The translations under genes and the position numbers were made by a program. This document shows, piece by piece, positions 19,394-27,928 of a DNA stretch of 64,000 nt. This stretch comes from an uncultured Craurococcus sp. (GTDB lineage Bacteria; Pseudomonadota; Alphaproteobacteria; Acetobacterales; Acetobacteraceae), in assembly GCA_902805545.1 (NCBI GenBank), contig CADCTD010000049.1, positions 124,001 through 188,000 of the forward strand. Reading direction: 5' to 3'. Position 1 is the stretch's first letter, and every line of letters begins with the position of its first letter. The notes beneath the pieces are model-generated. The model was not told the origin of the DNA. It did no database searches and saw nothing but the letters and a program-made list of their open reading frames with translations.

Positions 19394-20634
19394 CCGGCGG
19401 CGCATGCGGAGCCAACGCCGCCGGCCGCGGCTGGTTCGGCAACGCGGACGGCGCCGCTCTCCAGCAGGACGGCGATCTCCGCCTCGCCATACCCGGCCTC
19501 GCGCAGGATGGCGGCGCTGTGCTCGCCGAGGCGGGGCGCCGGGGCGCGCTCGCCGGCCGGGCATGCGGAGAAGGCGAAGGGTACCGCCATGCGGGTGAGC
19601 GGGCCTTCGCTCGGGTGCTCCTCGCGGCCGAAGAAGCCGGTCGCCAGCAGATGCGGGTCCTCGAAGACGCTCTCCAGCGTATGGACGGGCGTCACCGGCA
19701 GGTCGGCGGCGGCGAGTAGTTCCATCCACTCGGCCGTCGTGCGAGTGAGGAACTCCTCGGCGAGCATCGCCAGCACCGCGTCGATATGGCGGGTGCGCGT
19801 CGCATGGCTGGCGAAGCGCGGGTCGGTCGAGACGAGGTCGGGCCAGCCGACGGCGGCGCAGAAGCTGCGCCACTGCCGGTCGTTGTAGATCATCGTGCAG
19901 ACATGGCCGTCCCGGGTGCGGTAGGGGCGCCGGTCGGGCGAGAGCAGTCGGCCATAGCCGCCGGCATCGAGCGGCGGGTCGAAGGTCTTTCCGCCGAGAT
20001 GGTCGCCGAGGACGAAATTCACCATCGTTTCGAACATCGGCACCTCGACAAGCTGCCCTTCCCCGGCCCGCTCGCGGTGGACGAGGGCGGCGCAAAGGGC
20101 GCCGAGTGCGGCGAGGCCGGTGATCCGGTCCGCCATGGCGAGCGGCGCGTAGCGCGGCGTGCCGTCGCCGGTGCGGGACTGCAGGTGGGCGATGCCCGAA
20201 GCCCCCTGCATCAGGTCGTCATAGGCCGGGCGCCGCGCATAGGGGCCGGACTGCGCATAGCCGAGCACCGCCGCGTAGACGAGGCGCGGGTTCACCGCCT
20301 GCAGCGCCGGATAGTCGAGGCCGAGCCGCGCCATCGCCGCGGGGCGGATATTCGTCACCAGCACATCGGCGGCGCGCGCCAGGCGCAGCAGCACCCCGCG
20401 CGCCTCCGGCCGCTTCAGGTCGAGGGCGATGCTGCGCTTGCCGCGATTCACGGTGAGGAACATGCCGCCCATGCCCGGGCTGCGGCCAGGGCCGATGAGG
20501 CGGACCATGTCGCCCTCGGGCGCCTCCACCTTGGTGACTTCGGCGCCCATCTCGGCCAGGAGCTGGGTGCAGTAGGGGCCGACCAGCACGGTGGTGAGAT
20601 CGAGCACGCGGATGCCCGCGAGCGGTCCGGGCAT
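19390..20634 (-). CDS. CaiB/BaiF family CoA-transferase
   Basis: A 414-residue class III CoA-transferase, which moves CoA between acyl-CoA and a carboxylic acid through an aspartyl-CoA intermediate. The N-terminal GIRVLDLTTVLVGPYCTQLLA and the LDLKRPEARGVLLRL region are typical, and the catalytic Asp should be the one in RPAYDDLMQGASG (about residue 160). The frame extends to a TTG at 20658, but the ATG at 20634 has GGAGG ten bases upstream. The acyl substrates are not known; no dehydratase or ligase partner is adjacent. Confidence 0.88.
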   Translation of the reverse strand: MPGPLAGIRVLDLTTVLVGPYCTQLLAEMGAEVTKVEAPEGDMVRLIGPGRSPGMGGMFLTVNRGKRSIALDLKRPEARGVLLRLARAADVLVTNIRPAAMARLGLDYPALQAVNPRLVYAAVLGYAQSGPYARRPAYDDLMQGASGIAHLQSRTGDGTPRYAPLAMADRITGLAALGALCAALVHRERAGEGQLVEVPMFETMVNFVLGDHLGGKTFDPPLDAGGYGRLLSPDRRPYRTRDGHVCTMIYNDRQWRSFCAAVGWPDLVSTDPRFASHATRTRHIDAVLAMLAEEFLTRTTAEWMELLAAADLPVTPVHTLESVFEDPHLLATGFFGREEHPSEGPLTRMAVPFAFSACPAGERAPAPRLGEHSAAILREAGYGEAEIAVLLESGAVRVAEPAAAGGVGSACAAG

Positions 20635-20929
20635 GCGGCCAGTTCCTCCCTGATTCAACCCGGCGCGTCGATCGCGCGGGCGTTGCTGCCAGGATTGCGC
20701 GGCGCCCGGTCTCGCTCAAGGGCGCCATAACGGCAGGCCGCGGCTGCCGATCACATCGCGCCGACAGGGCGGGTGCGGGTCGGCATCGATGGCGGCGCCC
20801 CTCCCTTGAGAGGGCGCTGCACTTGGGGAGAATGCCCGGTGGACGCGCCGTCGCGGCGCAACAGGCGGTCAATCCGCGTCTGGCAGGAGTATGGCGGCGC
20901 AAGCGAGCGCCTCCAGGAGAGCCGATCGG

Positions 20930-21097
20930 ATGTCCCGCCCCTTCCCGCCCGTGCTGGGCCTGGCCACCGCCATCCTTGGCGCGCTGCTGCTGCCGGCGCC
21001 GATGGTGCCGGCGCTCGGCCTGATGGTCACGCCTGCCATCGCCAGCCACTTGGCGGGGATGCAGCGGCAGGCGGCGCGACGCCTCCGGCGGGGCTGA
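20930..21097 (+). CDS. Small hydrophobic protein, hypothetical
   Basis: A possible 55-residue membrane peptide: a basic, Pro-containing start (MSRPFPP) followed by about 40 mostly hydrophobic residues that could form one or two helices, then a basic tail (RQAARRLRRG). GGAG lies ten bases before the ATG at 20930; an in-frame ATG at 20891 has no good ribosome site. The 295 bases between it and the divergent CoA-transferase start (20635-20929) hold no other feature I can support. It is not homologous to anything I recognise and may not be expressed. Confidence 0.4.
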   Translation: MSRPFPPVLGLATAILGALLLPAPMVPALGLMVTPAIASHLAGMQRQAARRLRRG

Positions 21098-21103
21098 GGC
21101 GGC

Positions 21104-22606
21104 TCAGCGGGTACCGCCGGCGCCGGCCAGCCCGCTGCTGCCCGGCCTGGTCGCCGCCCGCAGCTTCGGCCGCAGCACGACCATGGCGACGAAGAGGCTG
21201 AGCCATAGCAGCCGCGCCTGGTAGCGGTTGGCTGGGCCGGAGAGGCCGCCGGCGATGGCCGCATTGCCCACCACTGCCGCCAGCAGCAGCAGCGCGAGCG
21301 CGAGTTCCGGCAGCGACCAGCCGCGGCGGAAGGCGAGCACCACCAGCCCAACCAGGCCGAGGCAGAAGGCGCCGATATGCAGCGGCGTCAGGCGGCGGAC
21401 GAAGGGAAAGAGCTCGCCCAGCTGCTGCTGCGAGCCGAGATAGGCCGCGTGCTCCTGCGGGAAATAGCGGGCGATCACCGGCTCCGGCCCGGGCAGGCTG
21501 CGCCAGGGCTCCAGCCCGTCGCCGCTCGCGGTGATGACGAGCTGGTTCACAGTGTTGCGCGTGGCGTCCGCCAGCACGCCGAGCGGGTTCTCGGCGAGAA
21601 CGCCGCGGATGATGGCCCGCGCCTCCTGCGTCCAGATCTTCGGCCCGCCGAGATCGGTGTAGAGCGGTCCGTCGAGCGTCCAGAGGAAGAGGTTGTGGTC
21701 CGTGCCGATCCGATCGAGCGCGCCGCAGATGCGGAAGCCGATGTTCGGGCAATGCCGCTCGAGATAGTCGCGGCCGGTGCCGTCGAAGATCAACCGCGTC
21801 GCCAGGAAGACCGAGCCGAATGGCGAGATCGAGATCACCCGGTGCGCGAGGGCATTCACCGCCAGCAGTGCGACGACGGCGAGCGCGGTCGGCGCCAGCA
21901 TGCGGCCGAAGCCGCGCATCGCAGGCATCGCCCCGCGGCCGAGGCCGAGCAGCACCGTCGAGACCACGGCAAGGCCGATGGCGAGCGGGACATGGCTCTG
22001 GTGCACCACGACGGCGAGGGTCGAAAGGCCGAGCAGGTAAAGCCGCTCGAAGCGCCCGAGCGCCCGCCATTGGAAGCCGAGCAGCCAGATACAGAGCACC
22101 ACGACGCCGGTGAAGAAATCCGGCATGATCTGCGCGGCGACAAAGGGAAGGCCGGTTAGCATCGCCAGCACCGCGGCGGCCACGACCAGCGGCACCGGCC
22201 CCGGCTGGCGCTGCACCCGCAGCACCAGATGCAGCAGATGCGCCAGCATCAGCCCCTGGCCGATCACGACCGGCCAGAGCGAGATCCGCCAGTGCAGGGC
22301 ATGGACGAAGAGGCTGTAGAAGGGTGGCCGGTCCCAGCCGACATAGCCCATCAGCGCCTGGCTGAGATAGGTGCCGGTATCGGCGAAGACGAGGGGGTAG
22401 CCGTTCCAGATCGCCGGCCAGATCAGCAGGATGGCAGCGAGTCCGATCGCCCAGGGCGGCGTCGTCTCCCCGACGGTCCGGTTGCCGGGCTGAAGCGCCA
22501 ACGGAACCGCCGGCGGGTTCGGTGGTTGTAACGCGTTGAGCATCGTTGCGGCGCTTCGGATCGTTGGGGTGACCCATCGGTTACCGTTACGGCGCGCTAG
22601 AGTCAT
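21104..22606 (-). CDS. Polytopic membrane protein of unknown function (glycosyltransferase-C-like layout)
   Basis: A 500-residue integral membrane protein with about ten hydrophobic helices. A long first loop after helix 1 contains NGYPLVFADTGTYLSQA, and a large extracytoplasmic domain of about 150 residues lies between later helices (IGTDHNLFLWTLDGPLYTDL region). One acidic first loop, many helices and a late soluble domain resemble GT-C glycosyltransferases, but no defining motif is certain. The ATG at 22606 has no ribosome site; the ATG at 22543, closer to helix 1, is a plausible alternative. It is divergent from rutB. Confidence 0.7.
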   Translation of the reverse strand: MTLARRNGNRWVTPTIRSAATMLNALQPPNPPAVPLALQPGNRTVGETTPPWAIGLAAILLIWPAIWNGYPLVFADTGTYLSQALMGYVGWDRPPFYSLFVHALHWRISLWPVVIGQGLMLAHLLHLVLRVQRQPGPVPLVVAAAVLAMLTGLPFVAAQIMPDFFTGVVVLCIWLLGFQWRALGRFERLYLLGLSTLAVVVHQSHVPLAIGLAVVSTVLLGLGRGAMPAMRGFGRMLAPTALAVVALLAVNALAHRVISISPFGSVFLATRLIFDGTGRDYLERHCPNIGFRICGALDRIGTDHNLFLWTLDGPLYTDLGGPKIWTQEARAIIRGVLAENPLGVLADATRNTVNQLVITASGDGLEPWRSLPGPEPVIARYFPQEHAAYLGSQQQLGELFPFVRRLTPLHIGAFCLGLVGLVVLAFRRGWSLPELALALLLLAAVVGNAAIAGGLSGPANRYQARLLWLSLFVAMVVLRPKLRAATRPGSSGLAGAGGTR

Positions 22607-22699
22607 GTGCCGGTTTGTTGAAAAACAGCAACGTGAAAAGCCTTAAATGGCATGTCATGTGCTTGAAGCCCCGGCGTCCAGCTCGTCGAGGTCCGACCC

Positions 22700-23383
22700 A
22701 TGCCCCGCGCCGTCCAGCTTTCTGCCCGTCCGGAGCCGATCACCGTCGTGCCCGAGGAAACCGCGCTGATCGTCGTCGACATGCAGAATGCCTATCTCTC
22801 GCCCGGTGGGTATATCGACCTGGTCGGGTTCGACGTGAGCGGCGCCCCGCCGGTGATCGAGGAAACAGCGCAGGTGATCGCCGCCTGCCGGGCCGCCGGC
22901 ATTCCCGTCATCTACCTGCAGAATGGCTTCTCGCCCGACCAGCGGGAGGTGGGCGGGCCCTCGGCGCCGGTCTGGCATAAGTCGAACGCGCTGAAATTCA
23001 TGCGCGCCAACGAAGCCTATGCCGGCAGGCTCATCACCCACGGCACCTGGGACCATGCGATCGTCGAGGCGCTGGCGCCGGAGCCGGGCGACATCCTCGT
23101 GCCGAAGTCGCGCTACAGCGGCTTCGCCGGGACCGGGCTGGAGCAGATCCTCGCCGCGCGGCGGATCCGGACGCTGCTGGTCGCCGGCGTCGCCACCAAT
23201 GTCTGCGTCGAGAGCACCATCCGGGATGCGTACCACCGGGAGTTCTTCCCGGTGATGGTGACCGATGCGACCATGGCGGCAGGGCCGGCGGCGCAGCAGG
23301 CGACCGAGTTCAACATCGAGACGTTCTTCGGGTGGCTGACGACGGGGGCGGAGGTCCGCGCGGCATTGCTCAACAACCAATGA
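22700..23383 (+). CDS. rutB: Ureidoacrylate/peroxyureidoacrylate amidohydrolase RutB-like
   Basis: A 227-residue isochorismatase-fold cysteine hydrolase. The catalytic triad Asp27 (VVDMQN), Lys136 ([10 protein letters not shown]) and Cys169 ([10 protein letters not shown]) is complete. Stretches outside the active site also match RutB specifically: [26 protein letters not shown], and FNIETFFGW near the end. RutB cleaves ureidoacrylate in uracil breakdown. No rutA, rutC, rutD, rutF or rutG lies nearby, so it is either a lone survivor of the pathway, acts with distant genes, or uses a related ureido substrate. Other isochorismatase-family amidases are the alternative. Confidence 0.8.
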   Translation: MPRAVQLSARPEPITVVPEETALIVVDMQNAYLSPGGYIDLVGFDVSGAPPVIEETAQVIAACRAAGIPVIYLQNGFSPDQREVGGPSAPVWHKSNALKFMRANEAYAGRLITHGTWDHAIVEALAPEPGDILVPKSRYSGFAGTGLEQILAARRIRTLLVAGVATNVCVESTIRDAYHREFFPVMVTDATMAAGPAAQQATEFNIETFFGWLTTGAEVRAALLNNQ

Positions 23384-23419
23384 AAAAGGGCCGGGGAGAA
23401 GGTGTTCTCCCCGGCCCTT
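23384..23419 (-). terminator. Strong intrinsic terminator of the pnt operon, possibly bidirectional
   Basis: A perfect 15-base-pair stem (23386-23400 with 23405-23419) with a GGTG loop lies between the convergent rutB and pntB genes. On the minus strand the stem ends in a run of five T, ideal for stopping pntB transcripts. On the plus strand it immediately follows the rutB stop but lacks a T run. Confidence 0.88.
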
Positions 23420-23437
23420 CATCTGACTCCATTGGTT

Positions 23438-24850
23438 TCAGTCACGCTGGAGGGCTTGCACGATCTCCTGCGTGACCTTCTTGGCGTCGCCGAAGAGCAT
23501 CATCGTGTTGGGGCGAAAGAACAGCTCGTTGTCCACGCCGGCATAGCCGCTCGCCATGCCGCGCTTGATGAAGAAGACGGTCTTCGCCCGCTCCACGTCG
23601 AGGATCGGCATGCCGTAGATCGGGCTGGACTTGTCGGTCTTCGCCGCCGGATTGGTCACGTCATTGGCGCCGATGACGAAGGCCACGTCGGCTTCGGCGA
23701 ACTCCGGGTTGATCTCCTCCAACTCCTTCACGTCCTCATAGGGAACGTTCGCCTCGGCCAGCAGAACGTTCATGTGCCCGGGCATGCGGCCGGCGACGGG
23801 GTGGATGGCGTATTCCACCTGAGCGCCTTCCTTCTTCAGCAGGTCGCCCATCTCGCGCAGCACCTGTTGGGCCTGTGCCACCGCCATGCCGTAGCCGGGC
23901 ACGACGATGATCTTCTGGGCATTCTTCATGATGTAGGCGGCATCCTCCGGGCTGCCGGCCTTCACCGGAGCCCGCTCGCCGTCACCGCCGCCACCGGCCG
24001 CCGCGCCGCCCGCATCCGTGCCGAAGCCGCCCAGCAACACGTTGATGATGCTGCGGTTCATGCCTTTGCACATGATGTAGGAGAGGATGGCGCCCGAGGC
24101 GCCGACCAGCGCGCCGGTCACGATCAGCAGCAGGTTGCTGAGGGTGAAGCCGATGCCCGCCGCTGCCCAGCCGGAATAGCTGTTCAGCATGGAGACGACG
24201 ACCGGCATGTCGGCGCCGCCGATCGGGATGATCAGCAGGAAGCCGATGGCGAAGGCGAGGATGGCGATCAGCCAGAACAGCGCCGCGCTGCCCGAGGCGA
24301 CGAAGGCGATGATCAGCACCAGCAGCAGGATGCCGAGGCCCAGGTTCAGCCAGTGCTGGCCCTTGAAGGTGATCGGCGCGCCCGACATCAACGCCTGCAG
24401 CTTGGCGAAGGCGATGACCGAGCCGGAGAAGGTGATGGCGCCGATCGCGAGGCCGAGCGACATCTCGATCAGCGAGCCGGCATGGATGTCGCCGGAATGG
24501 CCGATGCCGAAGCTTTCCGGCGCATAGAATGCCGCCGCCGCGACGAAGACCGCCGAGAGGCCGACCAGCGAGTGGAAGGCGGCGACAAGCTGCGGCAGCG
24601 CCGTCATCTGGATGCGCGAGGCGATATAGGCCCCTGCCCCGCCGCCGATCGCGAGCGCCAGGATGATCAGCCCGATTCCGCCCCCGCCCATGCCGGGGCG
24701 CAGCAGGGTCGCCACGACGGCGATGCCCATGCCGACCATGCCGTACAGGTTGCCCTGGCGGGAGGTGGTCGGGTGAGAGAGGCCGCGCAGCGCCAGAATG
24801 AACAGGACGGCGGCGACGAGATAGGCGAGCGTCGAGAGGGTTGCGGCCAC
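23438..24850 (-). CDS. pntB: NAD(P) transhydrogenase, beta subunit
   Basis: A 470-residue subunit of the proton-translocating transhydrogenase, which uses the proton-motive force to reduce NADP+ with NADH. The N-terminal half carries about nine membrane helices (domain II). The C-terminal ~180 residues form the NADP(H)-binding domain III, with the conserved IVPGYGMAVAQAQ and YAIHPVAGRMPGHMNVLLAEA motifs. It begins with GTG at 24850, four bases after the pntAB stop; an upstream extension of the frame overlaps pntAB and is not real. Confidence 0.93.
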   Translation of the reverse strand: MAATLSTLAYLVAAVLFILALRGLSHPTTSRQGNLYGMVGMGIAVVATLLRPGMGGGGIGLIILALAIGGGAGAYIASRIQMTALPQLVAAFHSLVGLSAVFVAAAAFYAPESFGIGHSGDIHAGSLIEMSLGLAIGAITFSGSVIAFAKLQALMSGAPITFKGQHWLNLGLGILLLVLIIAFVASGSAALFWLIAILAFAIGFLLIIPIGGADMPVVVSMLNSYSGWAAAGIGFTLSNLLLIVTGALVGASGAILSYIMCKGMNRSIINVLLGGFGTDAGGAAAGGGGDGERAPVKAGSPEDAAYIMKNAQKIIVVPGYGMAVAQAQQVLREMGDLLKKEGAQVEYAIHPVAGRMPGHMNVLLAEANVPYEDVKELEEINPEFAEADVAFVIGANDVTNPAAKTDKSSPIYGMPILDVERAKTVFFIKRGMASGYAGVDNELFFRPNTMMLFGDAKKVTQEIVQALQRD

Positions 24851-24854
24851 GGTC

Positions 24855-25256
24855 TCAGCCCTTCTTCTTTGACTGGAACATGGCAAGCATCCGGCGCGTC
24901 ACGATGAAGCCGCCGAAGATGTTCACCGCTGCCAGCGCCGCGGCGAGGAAGCCGAAGACCTGGGCGGCGAGGCTCTCGCCGAGACCCGTCGCCAGGATGG
25001 CGCCGACGACGATGACCGAGGAGATGGCGTTGGTCACGCCCATCAGCGGGCTGTGGAGTGCCGGCGTCACGTTCCAGACCACGTAGTAGCCGACGAAGCA
25101 GGCAAGCAGGAAAATCGTCAGCAGGAAGAGGAAAGGGTCGGCCGCGGCGGCCACGGGCGCGACATGCGCCTCGGCCAGCTGCCGCGCCTGGGCGGCAAGC
25201 TCCAGCGCGCGCTGCGCCGTGGCGCTGGCCTGGTTGGCCAGGTCGGTCGGGTTCAT
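24855..25256 (-). CDS. pntAB: NAD(P) transhydrogenase, alpha subunit part 2
   Basis: A 133-residue membrane subunit equivalent to the C-terminal domain of E. coli PntA. It has three or four hydrophobic helices, including [20 protein letters not shown], and the conserved [18 protein letters not shown]. The N-terminal ~35 residues form an Ala/Gln-rich helix. The three-gene split (pntAA, pntAB, pntB) is common in Alphaproteobacteria. Confidence 0.92.
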   Translation of the reverse strand: MNPTDLANQASATAQRALELAAQARQLAEAHVAPVAAAADPFLFLLTIFLLACFVGYYVVWNVTPALHSPLMGVTNAISSVIVVGAILATGLGESLAAQVFGFLAAALAAVNIFGGFIVTRRMLAMFQSKKKG

Positions 25257-25269
25257 CGCAGGGGTCTCC

Positions 25270-26427
25270 TCAGGCGGCCTGGGCGGGGGCGAGGCTCGGG
25301 TGGATCACGGCGCCGCCGCGGGTCAGCAGCACGCCCTTCACGATCTCGTCGCCCTCCGGGAGCTTCGGCGCCTTGGCCTCCTTGTCCCAGAAGGTGGTCA
25401 GGAAGGTCAGCAGGTTGCGCGCATAAAGGGCCGAGGCGGCGGCCGGGATGCGGCCGGGCCAGTTGGCATGGCCGAGGATGGTGACGCCATTCTCCGTGGT
25501 GATCGCCTCGCCTGGCTTGGTGAGGGCGACGTTGCCGCCGGCATCCGAGGCGATGTCGACGATGACGCTGCCGGGCTTCATGCTGCGGACCATCTCCGCC
25601 GTCACCAGGGTCGGCGCGCGGCGGCCCTGCACCAGGGCGGTGGTGATGACGATGTCCTGCTTGGCGATATGGGTGGCGACCACCTTGGCCTGCTCGGCGT
25701 AGAACTCGGCCGAGAGCTGCTTGGCATAGCCACCGGCCGTCTGGGCCTGCTTGCTCTCCTCGCTCTCATAGCCGACGAAGCTGGCGCCGAGGGACTTGAT
25801 CTCCTCCTTCGCCGCCGGCCGCACATCGGTCGCCGAGACGCGGCCGCCGAGGCGGCGCGCGGTGGCAATGGCCTGGAGCCCGGCGACGCCCGCGCCCATG
25901 ACGAAGACATTGGCGGCCGGGATGGTGCCCGCGGCGGTCATCAGCATGGGGAAGCCGCGGTCGAAGGCGGCCGCGCCCTCGATGACGGCCCGATAGCCGG
26001 CGAGGTTGGCTTGGGAGGAGAGGATGTCCATGCTCTGCGCGCGGGTGATGCGCGGCAGCAGCTCCATCGCCCCGGCGTCGATGCCAAGCTGGGCATAGGT
26101 CGCCGCCATCTCGGGCGTCGCCTGGAGCTGGCCGAGCACGAGCGCGCCGCGGGGGATCAGCGAGAGCTCGTCGATGGCGCCCTCGCCGGAGCCGAGCGGA
26201 GCGCGGACCTTCAGCACGATGCCGGCGCCCTGGAGGGCTGCGGCGGCATCCGGGGCGATCTCGGCGCCGGCCGCGCCATATTCGGAGTCCGGAATGCCGG
26301 CGGTGAGGCCGGCCCCGGCTTCCACGGCGACCGTGAGGCCGAGGGCGATGAGTTTCTTCACCGTCTCGGGCGTGGCGGCGACCCGGTTCTCGGCCGGGCG
26401 GCGTTCCTTGAGCACTGCAAGTCGCAT
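25270..26427 (-). CDS. pntAA: NAD(P) transhydrogenase, alpha subunit part 1
   Basis: A 385-residue soluble NAD(H)-binding domain I of the transhydrogenase. It starts [20 protein letters not shown], the alanine dehydrogenase/PNT N-terminal signature, and contains the Rossmann stretch [21 protein letters not shown] and [19 protein letters not shown]. The frame continues 32 codons upstream, but the ATG at 26427 follows a GGGGGAG ribosome site and gives the family N-terminus. It is first in the pntAA-pntAB-pntB operon. Confidence 0.93.
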   Translation of the reverse strand: MRLAVLKERRPAENRVAATPETVKKLIALGLTVAVEAGAGLTAGIPDSEYGAAGAEIAPDAAAALQGAGIVLKVRAPLGSGEGAIDELSLIPRGALVLGQLQATPEMAATYAQLGIDAGAMELLPRITRAQSMDILSSQANLAGYRAVIEGAAAFDRGFPMLMTAAGTIPAANVFVMGAGVAGLQAIATARRLGGRVSATDVRPAAKEEIKSLGASFVGYESEESKQAQTAGGYAKQLSAEFYAEQAKVVATHIAKQDIVITTALVQGRRAPTLVTAEMVRSMKPGSVIVDIASDAGGNVALTKPGEAITTENGVTILGHANWPGRIPAAASALYARNLLTFLTTFWDKEAKAPKLPEGDEIVKGVLLTRGGAVIHPSLAPAQAA

Positions 26428-26551
26428 GCGGGTCTCCCCCTTCGGGCGCGGAACATGCGCATCCCTGGCGGGGGTGGCAAGACAGAATGTCCCATGCGGG
26501 GCCACGGACCTGGGCGAGACCATGACCCGGCTCAGCGATCGGGCATCCTGC

Positions 26552-27928
26552 CTATTTGGCGGCGACGGCCGCCGTTGCGACCGGGACGCCGGCTTCCCGG
26601 AGCCCCGAGGCCTGGCGCTCCGCCAGCGCCGCCTCGGAGAATTCCTGCGCCAGCTCCATGAACATCTGGTGCCAGTTGATCTGAGCCCGGAGCCGGAGGA
26701 AGACGCTGCCCAAGCCGATTGCCGCCCGGTCCATCAGCGGGAATTCGCGCGGGATGCGGACGCCGCCGGTGCGCTTCAGCCCCTCATGCACCTTGGCTGC
26801 CATCTTGCGGCCATAGGACAGGTCGTCGACCTCCTGGATCGGTCGGACGCGGTCCTGCACCAGTGGCTCGTAGAGGAACTTCGCCCAGAGGCTCAGCACC
26901 TCCATCGTCTCCTTCGAGAGGTTGCGGAAGCCCCAGATGCGGTAGGCCTCGGCCGCCTTCTCGTCGTCGCCGTCGCGCACCGCCTCGTAGAGCAGGATCA
27001 CGCCGCCGACGAAGCTCGGCGGAAAGACGCGGATGGTGCCGAAATCGAGGAGGTTGATGCCTTCGCGGTCCGGCCGCACCTGGTAGTTGCCGAGATGCGG
27101 GTCCCCATGGATGACGCCGTACTGGTAAAAAGGCTTGTACCAGGCACGGAACAGCGCCTTGGCATAGGCATTGCGCTCCTCGAGCGGCGGGTCCTCCTCG
27201 AGCCGCTTGATGATGGCGCGGCCGTCGAGCCAGGTCATCGTCAGCAGGCGCTTGGTGCAGAGGCCCTCGACCGGGGTCGGGATCGAGACGTCCGGCGTGT
27301 CCCGCATCATGATGCCGTAGAGGCGCATCTGCGAGGCCTCGCGGAGGTAGTCGAGCTCCTCGCGCAGCCGGTCGCACATCTCCTGGTAGACCTCGCCATT
27401 GTCGAGGGCGCTGTCCATGCGGCGGTAGAGGCCGACGGCGAGCTTGAGCTGGCGGAGATCGGCCTCCACCACGCTTGGCATGTCCGGATACTGCAGCTTG
27501 CAGGCGACCTCCCGCCCGTCCGGCAAGGTGGCGCGGTGAACCTGGCCGAGGCTGGCCGCCGCGGCGGCCTCCCGGCCGAAGCTCTTGAAGCGGCTCTCCC
27601 AGGCCGGGCCTAGCTCGGAGCCCATGCGGCGGCGGACGAAGGGCCAACCCATCGGCGGGGCGTTTGCCTGGAGCGTCGCCAGCTCCTGCGCGTATTCCTC
27701 CGGCAGGGCGTCCGGCACGGTCGAGAGGAACTGCGCGACCTTCATCAGCGGGCCCTTGAGGCCGCCGAGGATCGCCTTCAGGTCCTCCGCATGCGCCGTC
27801 TTGTCGGTCTTCACGCCGAAGATGCGCTCCCCGGCGACACGGGCGGCGATGCCGCCGACGGCGCCGGAGGTCCGCGCCATCCGGCGCAGCTCGCCGAATA
27901 TGGTGCTGTCGGGGCTGCGCTCAGACAT
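26552..27928 (-). CDS. ABC1/UbiB-family atypical protein kinase-like protein
   Basis: A 458-residue ABC1 (AarF/UbiB/ADCK3) family protein, linked to ubiquinone synthesis or lipid handling. The Ala-rich loop AAAASLGQVHRA, the catalytic stretch YGVIHGDPHLGNY and the metal-binding LLDFGTIR are all present. The N-terminal signature usually KxGQ reads Lys63-Val-Ala-Gln66, with Gly replaced by Ala. Unlike E. coli UbiB, no C-terminal membrane helices are obvious. Its ATG overlaps the pepF stop by eight bases, so it is the second gene of a two-gene operon. Confidence 0.85.
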   Translation of the reverse strand: MSERSPDSTIFGELRRMARTSGAVGGIAARVAGERIFGVKTDKTAHAEDLKAILGGLKGPLMKVAQFLSTVPDALPEEYAQELATLQANAPPMGWPFVRRRMGSELGPAWESRFKSFGREAAAAASLGQVHRATLPDGREVACKLQYPDMPSVVEADLRQLKLAVGLYRRMDSALDNGEVYQEMCDRLREELDYLREASQMRLYGIMMRDTPDVSIPTPVEGLCTKRLLTMTWLDGRAIIKRLEEDPPLEERNAYAKALFRAWYKPFYQYGVIHGDPHLGNYQVRPDREGINLLDFGTIRVFPPSFVGGVILLYEAVRDGDDEKAAEAYRIWGFRNLSKETMEVLSLWAKFLYEPLVQDRVRPIQEVDDLSYGRKMAAKVHEGLKRTGGVRIPREFPLMDRAAIGLGSVFLRLRAQINWHQMFMELAQEFSEAALAERQASGLREAGVPVATAAVAAK

